DNA from: JANNWF01 sp052390415
GTDB lineage: Bacteria; Pseudomonadota; Gammaproteobacteria; Xanthomonadales; Xanthomonadaceae
Assembly: GCA_052390415.1 (NCBI GenBank)
Contig: JBQTGY010000033.1
Location: forward strand, 62,001-126,000
Direction of reading: 5' to 3'
Length of the DNA: 64,000 bases
Positions 36,072-44,175 of this stretch are shown here, one piece after another. Under the pieces are notes generated by a model. It was not told the DNA's origin. It did not search any database and saw only the letters and a program-made list of their open reading frames with translations. Each line of letters opens with the position of its first letter. Positions within the stretch are counted from its first letter, which is position 1. Made by a program: the position numbers and the translations under genes.

Positions 36072-38012
36072 ATGGGTAACGCCTACCTCGAGCGCTTGAG
36101 CCAATGGTGGATTCCGTCGGTACAGACGGACGATCCGGAGCGCCGCTTTCGCGCCGAGGTTGGTTTCGCGCTGGCGGGATTGTTGCTGGTGGCGATGCTA
36201 TTGCTCGGTTTGGCCGAGTTGTTTTGGGGAACGCTGGCGTTCGGCATCATCTATATGGTGGCGGTACTGGCGATGGCCGCCATCATGCAATGGCAGCGTT
36301 ACGACGCCGCCGCCACCCACGCCAATGCGGCGATGCTGGGGCTGGCATTTCTGGCCGCAACGACAATCAACCTCGGCTCCGGTGGTGGTGCCATCGGCAC
36401 CAATATCGCGATGCCCTCCTTCGTGTTGCTGGCGGCCATGCTTTCACCTCCGCGTTTGGCTTTGCTGTGGCTGCTGTTGGTGCTGGGGCAATTATTGCTG
36501 GTAGCGCATCTGCGCGACCTGGATCTCGCCTTTCCGTTCAAGCCCGATCCGAAGTGGGTCGAGAACGCCATTGATCGGGTGCCGATGGTGCTGAGTCTGA
36601 CCTGCGCGTGGTTGGGCTGGTTGGTCCGCCGCGCCTTGCTGGGATTTCGCGCACGCCTTGAGGCTGCCTACGAAAGCGAGCACCAGGCTCACGCGCGAGC
36701 CAGCCAGCTGGCCGAACAGTTCGCCGGCTTTGCCGATATCGCTGCGGACGGTTTCTGGGAGACCGACGCCGAACTACGTTTGAGTTATGTGTCGCCCGGC
36801 TTTGCGCGCATGTTTGCGGTGGAGCCCGAACACCTGTTGGGACGCACCCACGACGAAGCCTTTCGCACGCGTTTTCCCGGCGCACCCCTTGATCCGGAGT
36901 ACAGCCGGGCAATGCGTGAACAACGTGTGCTCTCGGGGCAACTTTGGAAGCTGCTCGACAGCCACAAGGCTGACGGCAAGCCGCCCGACGACCACGAACA
37001 TCGCCACGAACATGGCCACGAACAAGCACGCTGGCTGATCACCCAAGGCAAGCCGCGTTACACCGAGGATGGTTGCTTCAATGGCTATCGTGGAGTGGTC
37101 CAGGAAGTGACCGCGCAAGAGATCGCCAAACACGAGATGCGCGCCAGCGAAGAGCGCCTGCGCCTGATCACCGACAACCTGCCGGCGCTGATTTCCTACA
37201 TCGATGCCGATGGCATTTTTCGCTTCAACAATCGCGCCTATGAAATCTGGTTGGACCGACCGCTGTCGGCGGTCATCAACCGCTCACTGGCCGAAGTATT
37301 CGAGCCCGATATCTACGCCTTGATCGAGCCGAACCTGCGTCGCGCCTTGGCCGGCGAACGGGTGGAATTCGATCTCACGCTCGGCGCCAACCGCGGCCGC
37401 CATGCCCACGTCAACTACGTGCCAGACATCGGGCCTGACGGCGAAGTTCGCGGCGTGTGTGGGCTGAGCCACGATGTCACTCAGGTTCGCCATGTCGAAA
37501 ACGAGCTACGCCGACTGGCCGAGTTCGACCTGCTCACCGGTCTGGCCAATCGCAAACGGCTGGGTGACAAACTGTGCGAGGCGATCGCCCGCAGTGAACG
37601 TTATGGGCAACCCATGGCCCTGCTGTTCATTGATATGGACGAGTTCAAGGCAGTGAACGACCGCCTCGGACACGAGGGTGGCGATCTGGTGCTGCAGGAA
37701 TTCGCCCGTCGCCTGCTGGCGTGTGTGCGGCAGACCGACACCGTCGCCCGCTTGGCCGGCGACGAGTTCGTGGTTCTGTTGGAAATGCTGCACAACGCCG
37801 ACGAGGCGCGTCTGGTCGCCACCAAGATTGTGGTGGCGATGACCGCGGAGTTCCCGATACTCGGGCAAAGGATTGCGCTCTCGGCCAGCATCGGCGTGGC
37901 CGGGCGCGCTGCTGGCGAATTGGATGGTGAATCGCTGCTGCGCCGTGCGGATTCAGCCTTGTATGCGGCCAAGGCCGCGGGCCGCGGCACGTTTCGGTTG
38001 GCCGCGAGCTAG
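36072..38012 (+). CDS. Membrane PAS-PAS-GGDEF diguanylate cyclase with His-rich insert
   Basis: A 646-residue inner membrane protein. About five to six membrane helices occupy residues 25-195. Two PAS domains follow (about 220-355, with FVGF-type FAGFADIAADGFWETDAELRLSYV, and 370-480). The GGDEF domain starts LTGLANRKRLGDKL. The active-site motif is AGDEF instead of GGDEF; some AGDEF proteins are active. The RxxD inhibitory site (RQTD) is five residues upstream. A His/Glu-rich tract (residues about 307-319, DHEHRHEHGHEQ), made of three 12-bp repeats, interrupts the first PAS region and may bind metal. Confidence 0.92.
   Translation: MGNAYLERLSQWWIPSVQTDDPERRFRAEVGFALAGLLLVAMLLLGLAELFWGTLAFGIIYMVAVLAMAAIMQWQRYDAAATHANAAMLGLAFLAATTINLGSGGGAIGTNIAMPSFVLLAAMLSPPRLALLWLLLVLGQLLLVAHLRDLDLAFPFKPDPKWVENAIDRVPMVLSLTCAWLGWLVRRALLGFRARLEAAYESEHQAHARASQLAEQFAGFADIAADGFWETDAELRLSYVSPGFARMFAVEPEHLLGRTHDEAFRTRFPGAPLDPEYSRAMREQRVLSGQLWKLLDSHKADGKPPDDHEHRHEHGHEQARWLITQGKPRYTEDGCFNGYRGVVQEVTAQEIAKHEMRASEERLRLITDNLPALISYIDADGIFRFNNRAYEIWLDRPLSAVINRSLAEVFEPDIYALIEPNLRRALAGERVEFDLTLGANRGRHAHVNYVPDIGPDGEVRGVCGLSHDVTQVRHVENELRRLAEFDLLTGLANRKRLGDKLCEAIARSERYGQPMALLFIDMDEFKAVNDRLGHEGGDLVLQEFARRLLACVRQTDTVARLAGDEFVVLLEMLHNADEARLVATKIVVAMTAEFPILGQRIALSASIGVAGRAAGELDGESLLRRADSALYAAKAAGRGTFRLAAS
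36993..37028 (+). repeat. Three tandem 12-bp units inside the diguanylate cyclase gene
   Basis: CACGAACATCGC, CACGAACATGGC and CACGAACAAGCA follow each other in frame and encode HEHR-HEHG-HEQA. Strand slippage would change the His count without shifting the frame. Confidence 0.8.
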
Positions 38013-38153
38013 AACGAGAAGCTTCCCGCGCCGCGGCTTGCTGGTTCGCAGTGCAACCTATTCCGACCGCGCTGTCTCTGATGGGCATTGGTATCTCCGC
38101 TCGCGCATGCGGGTAGAGATCGATCAACCCTCACTCCGTCATCGAGACCGCTC

Positions 38154-39671
38154 ATGCGCCGCATTGTTGCCATCGCCATTTCATTATTCGTCATCGCCGG
38201 TCTTGCACTCACCTGGGTGGGTGCATCCGCCACGTCCAGCGTTGCCGACAACCGCGGCAATCACTACACGCTGACCATCAACGACGATGCGACGCGCGCC
38301 GACGTGGAGGCCGATCTCTGGCAGTCCAGCAACACCTTGTCGATGTTCGACGTCAGTGCGGTTCCGGGCCTGCCGAACGGGCATGTCGATCTGGTCGAGA
38401 ACCTGGAAGCGCACGATGCAAACGGCAAATCGCTGTCCTTGCGCGATCTCGGCGAAGGCGATTACGCGATCAGCGGTGGCCAACGCATTCAACTGAGTTA
38501 TTCGGTGCGGCTGCAACACGATGATTACGTATGGCCAGCCGGCATCGAAGAAGTGGCTTATCACACGGATGAAGGCCTGATGATCGGCGGTTCACGCCTG
38601 TTTTTTGCCGACGGCGAAACGCAGTTGCAGGGTCCGATCACCGTGGCAATGAAGTTGCCAAAAGGCTGGCGCGCCAACACGCCCTGGTCATTGGCCAAAG
38701 GCTCAGCGACCAGCGCCACCACGTTTGCACCCAGTTCGCGCCGCGATCTGCTCAGCAACGTGATGTTTCTCGGCACCGCGCATAGCGAAACGGTGGATGT
38801 CGGCGGCGTCGCGCTGACCTTGGTTTTGGGCAAACGCTACGTCGCCAGCAAGGACCTGTTCGTCGATCTGCTGCGCACCCAACTCGCCAGCTACCGCGAA
38901 CTGTTCCAGGCCGATCCGTTGTCGAAGCGTTATCTGATCGTCATCAATCAAGGTGCGACCGGTGATGGCGGGGCGTTCTCCAGCAGCTTCAGCCAGTTCA
39001 TCAAGGGGGATGCCGACACCATCAACCGGGTCAACTGGGGTTATGTCATGGCCCACGAACTGCTGCATTTCTGGAACGGCTTGTCGCTGGTGCCGCGCGA
39101 TGATCGCGAGGAATGGTTCAAGGAAGGCTTCACCGACTATCTGACCATCACCACGCTGGCGAAGAACGGGCTGATCGACGAAACCCTGCTGTTCAAACGC
39201 CTGGAAAACGTGCCGCGACGTTACCTGCTGGCGCGAATGCTGCAAGGCTTGAACATGAGCCTGCGCGAAGCGGGCAAGGACAAGCAGCCCAACCGTTTAC
39301 TGGTGTACGGCGGCGGCAGTCTCACTGCGATGGCCCTGGATGCCGAGTTGCGGCATGTCAGCGGCGACCGCGCCGGCCTGCCACAACTGATGGCGGCGCT
39401 GTATGCGGAATTCGGCAAGCCGGGGCTGAGTTACACATTGGACGACATCAAACGGGTCGCCAAACAACTCAGCGGACATGACTTCGATGCCTTCTTCGCG
39501 CAGACCGTGGAGAGCGGCGAGTTCTTCGACATCAGCCCCAGCCTGGCCCGCATCGGGTTACGCATGGACAGCTTTCTGGAAGAGATCTACATCAGTCGTG
39601 ATGCAACCGCTGGCGGTGCGGAGCGCGCACGTTTTGCCGCGATCTTTGCGGCGGAATCGACGGCGCGCTAG
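38154..39671 (+). CDS. M61 family (glycyl aminopeptidase-like) secreted metallopeptidase
   Basis: A 505-residue peptidase with an N-terminal hydrophobic signal or anchor (residues 4-24). The zinc motif is HELLH (301-305) in GYVMAHELLHFWNGLS. The third ligand is the Glu in EEWFKEGFTDYLTI (Glu324), with the W-x-x-E-G-F-T-D-Y pattern that marks family M61. M61 enzymes cleave N-terminal glycine or alanine from peptides. It probably acts in the periplasm. The start at 38154 is the ATG before the hydrophobic run; upstream open frame is not conserved. Its stop overlaps the convergent metallo-beta-lactamase stop by 4 bp. Confidence 0.92.
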   Translation: MRRIVAIAISLFVIAGLALTWVGASATSSVADNRGNHYTLTINDDATRADVEADLWQSSNTLSMFDVSAVPGLPNGHVDLVENLEAHDANGKSLSLRDLGEGDYAISGGQRIQLSYSVRLQHDDYVWPAGIEEVAYHTDEGLMIGGSRLFFADGETQLQGPITVAMKLPKGWRANTPWSLAKGSATSATTFAPSSRRDLLSNVMFLGTAHSETVDVGGVALTLVLGKRYVASKDLFVDLLRTQLASYRELFQADPLSKRYLIVINQGATGDGGAFSSSFSQFIKGDADTINRVNWGYVMAHELLHFWNGLSLVPRDDREEWFKEGFTDYLTITTLAKNGLIDETLLFKRLENVPRRYLLARMLQGLNMSLREAGKDKQPNRLLVYGGGSLTAMALDAELRHVSGDRAGLPQLMAALYAEFGKPGLSYTLDDIKRVAKQLSGHDFDAFFAQTVESGEFFDISPSLARIGLRMDSFLEEIYISRDATAGGAERARFAAIFAAESTAR

Positions 39672-40567
39672 TTCTTGTTGGATTCCGCGGCTTCCCGTCG
39701 CAGCCGCTCGTTCAATCCGCGCTCTGCGTTTCGAGCGAGGCGGCGGCAGGCATCTACATCCTGCAGACGATTTTCGGCCTGGCGGCGAAACAAGTCGACC
39801 GCCTGCGGATGGGTGGAGATGGCGATGTCGCAAGGCAATTCAGCGACGCGGGCGATGCTTGCACGCAAGTCGGCGACCACCGCCGGGTGTTCCAGAAACC
39901 GATAGTCTTCGGTGCTGACCGCACTGAGGCTGTCCACGTAAACCACGTCGAGGCAGTCGCCATTGGCATCGCAGGCTGGCCACGTCCAGGTCGTGCCACC
40001 GGGTGTATGACCAGGTGTGTAGTGCGCGGTGATGCTCAGCTGTCCCAGCCGCAAGGTCTGCCGGTCGGCGACTATCTGCACGTCGGCGATCTTGGGAAAA
40101 TGATTGAAGGCACCGAAGCCTGCCTGTGGATCTTCCGGCACCGCATCACCCGCTTGCAGGGCTTGTGCACCGCGACGGCTGGCGATCACGGTCGCGCCGC
40201 TCCAGCGCTGCAAGGCAGCGATGCCGCCCGCATGATCAAAATGCGCATGCGAGTTGAGGATCCAGCGCAGCTCGACCAGATCAAACCCGAGCTGTCGAAT
40301 GTGGGTCGCGATCTGTGCGGCCGACTGCGGCAAACCACCGTCGATCAACAGCAGTCCGTTGCCGGTATCGATCAACACTGCGGCCAGCCCGCCCGGTCCC
40401 ACGTACCAAGTATTGGCGGCCACCAGAAACGGCTCGCGCGGTGCGTTCCATTCGGCGCAGCTGGAGCAGACCTTGGGTTCGATGTCGCTGTGCGTGTCGG
40501 TGGTGTCCGCGTTGGCTTGCAGCGAGACCAAGGCGAATGCGATCCATAGGGCAGCGAACGTGGGCAT
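39668..40567 (-). CDS. Subclass B3 metallo-beta-lactamase family protein
   Basis: A 299-residue secreted MBL-fold protein with a signal peptide (ending SLQANA). It begins CSSCAEWNAPREPFLVAANTWYVG, as B3 enzymes do, and carries the B3 zinc ligands His107, His109, Asp111 and His112 (HAHFDH), His187 (TPGHTPG) and His253 (STHPQ). The segment VVYVDSLSAVSTEDYRF is a B3 signature. B3 enzymes hydrolyse beta-lactams including carbapenems; activity here is inferred. The start is fixed by GGAG seven nt before the ATG at 40567. That GGAG lies inside a perfect hairpin arm. It lies downstream of the BlaI-BlaR1 genes on the same strand. Confidence 0.88.
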   Translation of the reverse strand: MPTFAALWIAFALVSLQANADTTDTHSDIEPKVCSSCAEWNAPREPFLVAANTWYVGPGGLAAVLIDTGNGLLLIDGGLPQSAAQIATHIRQLGFDLVELRWILNSHAHFDHAGGIAALQRWSGATVIASRRGAQALQAGDAVPEDPQAGFGAFNHFPKIADVQIVADRQTLRLGQLSITAHYTPGHTPGGTTWTWPACDANGDCLDVVYVDSLSAVSTEDYRFLEHPAVVADLRASIARVAELPCDIAISTHPQAVDLFRRQAENRLQDVDACRRLARNAERGLNERLRREAAESNKN

Positions 40568-40573
40568 GCATGA

Positions 40574-40609
40574 TCTCCGTGAGCAAGCGTGCAAGCCTAC
40601 TCACGGAGA
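40574..40609 (-). promoter_or_regulatory. Hairpin covering the ribosome binding site of the metallo-beta-lactamase gene
   Basis: TCTCCGTGAG (40574-40583) and CTCACGGAGA (40600-40609) are perfect 10-bp inverted arms with a 16-nt loop. On the message the 3' arm contains the GGAG Shine-Dalgarno sequence of the MBL gene, so folding would block translation. It could equally be a DNA operator. Confidence 0.55.
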
Positions 40610-40795
40610 ACGGCAAGTCGATGATCAGTTCGGCCGTTTTGCGGGCTAGCCGCCTGCCGGACTTTGGCTGGCCGGGCTGCCAGCACCGAAAGTGCAGTCG
40701 AACCCGTGCCCCATGGAATATCGATCCGTCCGGTTGATTCCGACCCTCCGCAAGGTTGCAGGCGTATTTCGCTGCCCCCTCCTGAAATGTCCGGG

Positions 40796-41902
40796 TCAGT
40801 GGCGCGAGGTGTACACCGGCGGCTCTACCTCGCCGGCTTCGACCTTCGCCAGCAGTTGCTGCAATCCGGCCTTTTCTTCGTCGTCGGTGGTCGCCGCGAT
40901 CCGCCTCCGCAGGATCTCGGCGTGCGCGGTCCATTGCGCGTCGCTTGCCGCTACCACGATGTCGGGCTTGACGCCGACATGCTCCCAGTTGGTATGGGTG
41001 ATCGGGTTGATCGAGCGGCCGGTGGGTATGAACGCGGCGAAGCCTTCCGCGAGGGCGATGAAGTCGCCCGGATTGGCCCCGCCGCCGGTAGTTTCGCCGA
41101 CGATGGTTGCGCGCTTCTGGGTCTGGAAATCGTATGCCGCCTCCTCGCCGCCAGAGAACGTGCGCTTGGACGTGAGCACGTACACCGGTCCGGTGTAGCG
41201 CACCGGAACCGATGGGTTGGTCCAGTATTGCTGGGTGAGATCGGTGGGGCGGGTGTAGATGTCGTTCAGATGACGCACGTCGCCGGGTCCGAAGAAATGG
41301 CTCATCAGGTGCGCCACGCTGGACGGCTCGCCGCCGCCGTTGCGGCGCAGATCAATGATCACCGCTTCGCTGCCGGTCAGCAGTGTCATCGCAGCGGTGT
41401 AGGCGTCGGCCACCCACTCAGTCGGGCCGAAGCCGCGGATCTCGATGTAGCCGACATTGCCGGGAAGTCGCTCGATGCGTTGGATGCCGTAGCCGTACTT
41501 TTCCATCTCTGCGCGCCCGGCGGCGACTTCCTCGGCGCTGGGCACTCTGGACGTGATCGTGCCGCCAGGTCCAGGATCAAACCCCGGCGCATACTCGACA
41601 TTGAAATGTCCGTCCTCACCTAACTCGCGCAGGTCCGTCGACAGCGCTTGAGCGAAGGTGGCGGTGTCCTTGGCGTGCGCGTAGCCGCCGCTGGCTTCCT
41701 TGGCCGCGAGTTGCGCCGACAAGCTGGTGGCGACGTCGGGGAACACGTAGTGGCTTTGCAGTTTGTAGCCAAGGGCGACGACTACCGCCTTGCGTACTTT
41801 CGCGTCGATCGGCTGCGGCGGCGGTGGGCCGTCCTGGGCGATGGCAAACATCGGATTGAGGGCCAACAACAGGGCCGCGGCATAGAGGTGTCGTTTGATC
41901 AT
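40796..41902 (-). CDS. S41 family peptidase (IRBP/C-terminal processing type), secreted
   Basis: A 368-residue peptidase with a Sec signal (MIKRHLYAAALLLALNPMFAIA). The N-terminal helical domain (VVVALGYKLQSHYVFPDVATSL, and LRELGEDGHFNVEY) is of the IRBP-like S41 type. The catalytic domain has VIIDLRRNGGGEPSSVAHLMS, the Ser in LTSKRTFSGGEEAAYDF and the following VGETTGGGANPGD. It probably acts in the periplasm. No PDZ domain is visible. Its promoter region carries a BlaI-type operator (41946-41961), 44 bp upstream of the start, so it is likely controlled by the blaI-blaR1 pair encoded just upstream. Confidence 0.92.
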   Translation of the reverse strand: MIKRHLYAAALLLALNPMFAIAQDGPPPPQPIDAKVRKAVVVALGYKLQSHYVFPDVATSLSAQLAAKEASGGYAHAKDTATFAQALSTDLRELGEDGHFNVEYAPGFDPGPGGTITSRVPSAEEVAAGRAEMEKYGYGIQRIERLPGNVGYIEIRGFGPTEWVADAYTAAMTLLTGSEAVIIDLRRNGGGEPSSVAHLMSHFFGPGDVRHLNDIYTRPTDLTQQYWTNPSVPVRYTGPVYVLTSKRTFSGGEEAAYDFQTQKRATIVGETTGGGANPGDFIALAEGFAAFIPTGRSINPITHTNWEHVGVKPDIVVAASDAQWTAHAEILRRRIAATTDDEEKAGLQQLLAKVEAGEVEPPVYTSRH

Positions 41903-41945
41903 GAGAATGCTCTGGTGTGGGCGGCAAGGCCGCAGGAGATATCTA

Positions 41946-41961
41946 CTAATATGTTAGTACT
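41946..41961 (-). promoter_or_regulatory. BlaI-type operator before the S41 peptidase gene
   Basis: TACTAATATGTTAGTA has inverted arms TACTA and TAGTA with a 6-bp centre, matching the TACTA-N-TAGTA class of BlaI/MecI operators. It lies between the M56 gene's stop and the peptidase start. An identical layout occurs before blaI at 43967. Confidence 0.7.
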
Positions 41962-41974
41962 TCGGGGCAAAAAA

Positions 41975-43546
41975 TCAGCGCGCAATGCTTGCCAATACCA
42001 CCGGCCGCAGCGACCACTGACCTTCGACGCGTTGTCCAATCACCTGGACGCTGGCGCTGCCCTTCGGCCCGCTCAGCGCAAAGCGCACTTCCACGTCGGC
42101 AGCGGCATTCTGTCCGCCTTCACCGATGGTGATCGACCCATCGACGTCGTTGCCGGCCAGCACGACGGGAATACCAAGCGACGCAATCACGCCAGGATCG
42201 GCAGTCACGGCGCGCAACAGTGATTGGAACACGACGCTGTCGGTCACTTCGGGTGGCGTGGGTGGCGCCGGCGGGGCCGGCAAGGCCGGTAGAGGCGGCA
42301 AAGGGATCGGTGGCGGTGGCGGTGGCGTGCGCAGCCGCGACACCTCATTGACCCAGGCGCGGACTTGGTCATCGATCGGGCGCAGCTGACCGTCTTCGTG
42401 GTAGACCTCGGTCAGGCGACCATGGGCATCAACGCTGGCGCGATATGTGCGCTGCTTGTCGAGCCCGGTGGCAGTGATCTCGCGTACGTCGCCGACCCCG
42501 AGTTCGTCCTCGGTGGTCGACGTAATGCGCAGTTCCGGCCGCGACGCGCTGACGCCGACTTGCGCCACCAGCAGACCGCCAGCGCTGAGCAGAACAATGA
42601 GGGCAATGCGGGCGCCGGCACGACCGCGTGGTGGTGGGCCAGATGGCGAGTCGGACAACAAACGGCTGATACGTTGCATGAGTGAACCTCCTTGGGCTGC
42701 AAGAACAAGACGCGGGAAAGTCGGCCGCTGGCGTTCCAGTGCAACCAGCGCTTCGGCCAAGGCGATGGCGTTCCCGCAAGCCGCCACCGCAAGGTCGTCA
42801 CAGGCGTGTTCGCGCTCCTGCCGGATGCGCCGGCTGAGCCACCACACGCCGGGATGGAAAAACAACAGCGCTTCGATCACGCACTGCACGCCGTTCCACA
42901 GCCAGTCGAGACGGCGAACGTGGGCCAGTTCGTGCGCGAGCAGGGCCTCGAGTTGTTCGGCCGACAGCCGCGACATCAGTGCCAGTGGCAGCCAGATCAC
43001 CGGCCGCAATAGGCGCGCGGTGAACGGCGCCACCACGTCCTGTGCCAGCCGCACCGTCACTGTGCGGGTGATGCCGAACGCCCCCCGTAGCGCGTCCACA
43101 CGACGCTGCCAGTCGGCCGGCAAGCTGGCGTACGGACGCCGAGTCAGCGCATTGATCCACTGCAGTCCACCGCAGTGGCGCAACAGCATCAGGGTCACGC
43201 CCGCCAGCCACAGCAGGGTCAGCAATCCGGCCAATTGCCCGGACTCCTGCACGAACAACCCGGGAATCGCCTCGATCCGGGGCGCCGTCACCACTGGCAG
43301 CAGACCGGCATTCACCTGCGTGCCAGGCACCTGCCAGAAACGCAGGAACGCCAGCGTCGGCAGCAGCGCCATCGCCAGCAGAAACCCCATCGCTACCGCA
43401 TGTCGCTGCGCTGCACTCGCCCGCGCCATGGCGACAAGTGCCAACCATGCGGCGACCGCCAGCAGGGTGTTCAGCCACAGCGCATGCAGAAGCGCCGCGG
43501 CAAGTGCCGGTGCGAAGCCGAACTGGACGCTGGCGAGTGCGCCCAT
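41975..43546 (-). CDS. BlaR1-type M56 family membrane metallopeptidase, no beta-lactam-binding domain
   Basis: A 523-residue membrane protein. Several hydrophobic helices lie in residues 10-70 and 100-125, then the cytoplasmic M56 zinc site HELAHVRRLDW (His205, Glu206, His209) and the downstream QEREHACDDLAV that supplies the third ligand. A helix near residue 310 is followed by a Pro-rich linker (about 390-420) and a C-terminal domain ending GPKGSASVQVIGQRVEGQW, which resembles Coa1-type domains. The transpeptidase-like sensor of true BlaR1 is absent. On sensing its signal the M56 site would trigger BlaI cleavage. Its start overlaps the blaI stop by one base. Confidence 0.9.
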   Translation of the reverse strand: MGALASVQFGFAPALAAALLHALWLNTLLAVAAWLALVAMARASAAQRHAVAMGFLLAMALLPTLAFLRFWQVPGTQVNAGLLPVVTAPRIEAIPGLFVQESGQLAGLLTLLWLAGVTLMLLRHCGGLQWINALTRRPYASLPADWQRRVDALRGAFGITRTVTVRLAQDVVAPFTARLLRPVIWLPLALMSRLSAEQLEALLAHELAHVRRLDWLWNGVQCVIEALLFFHPGVWWLSRRIRQEREHACDDLAVAACGNAIALAEALVALERQRPTFPRLVLAAQGGSLMQRISRLLSDSPSGPPPRGRAGARIALIVLLSAGGLLVAQVGVSASRPELRITSTTEDELGVGDVREITATGLDKQRTYRASVDAHGRLTEVYHEDGQLRPIDDQVRAWVNEVSRLRTPPPPPPIPLPPLPALPAPPAPPTPPEVTDSVVFQSLLRAVTADPGVIASLGIPVVLAGNDVDGSITIGEGGQNAAADVEVRFALSGPKGSASVQVIGQRVEGQWSLRPVVLASIAR

Positions 43547-43935
43547 CAGCCGAGCTTCCGCTTCGCCTTGGCTTGGGCGATGAGCGTGGACATGGCGTCG
43601 AGCTCCTCGGAGCTGGCGCTGTCGTCATCCAGCGCCCGTTGCACCAGGGTCAGCGCGGACCCGGAGAATGCCCGCCGCAGCAAGTCTTGCAGCAGCGAGG
43701 CCTGCACCACCGGTTCGGCATGCAGGGCGGTGTAGGTGTGGCTGCGTTGTGTCTCATCTCGGCGCAGCAGGCCCTTCTCGGCCATGATCGTGAGCATCTT
43801 CAGGACTGTCGTATAAGCGGTGTGCTTGTCGCGCGAGAGCACGCTGTGCACCTCGCGGACAGTCATAGGCTCATTGCGCGACCACAAGACGTAAAGGATC
43901 GCCAATTCGCCTTCGGTGGGATGCAGCTTCGGCAT
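43546..43935 (-). CDS. blaI: BlaI/MecI/CopY family transcriptional repressor
   Basis: A 129-residue winged-helix repressor. It opens LHPTEGELAILYVLWSRNEPMTVREVHSVL, the BlaI recognition fold, with AYTTVLKMLTIMAEKGLL next (the usual cleavage site by BlaR1 lies in this region, Asn/Phe nearby), followed by a helical dimerisation tail. It should bind TACTA-N6-TAGTA sites, one in its own promoter (43967-43982) and one before the S41 peptidase gene. It is co-transcribed with the M56 protease gene, whose start overlaps its stop (TGATG). The membrane protease would inactivate it. Confidence 0.93.
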   Translation of the reverse strand: MPKLHPTEGELAILYVLWSRNEPMTVREVHSVLSRDKHTAYTTVLKMLTIMAEKGLLRRDETQRSHTYTALHAEPVVQASLLQDLLRRAFSGSALTLVQRALDDDSASSEELDAMSTLIAQAKAKRKLG

Positions 43936-43966
43936 GGGAAGGCTCCGATAAATACGATGCTATTAG

Positions 43967-43982
43967 TACTATGTATTTAGTA
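43967..43982 (-). promoter_or_regulatory. BlaI-type operator before blaI
   Basis: TACTATGTATTTAGTA has inverted arms TACTA and TAGTA around 6 bp, the same geometry as the site before the S41 gene. It lies 32 bp upstream of the blaI start in a locally AT-rich stretch that also holds GATAAATAC, consistent with an autoregulated promoter. Confidence 0.7.
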
Positions 43983-44175
43983 GTTTGCCAAGCACTCGCT
44001 GAGTCGGCCTTGCAGCCGCCTCTCCATCGCTGCGGCTGCACTATCAAAAGCGGCACCTTCGCTACCAGGCGCAGAGCCAAGCCGCAGCCACAATCACCGC
44101 GACTCATTCGCAGCGATCAGATCACCGCGATACGAAAGCTGCCAGAACTTGCAATGTCGTTCAGGTGATCAGCGG

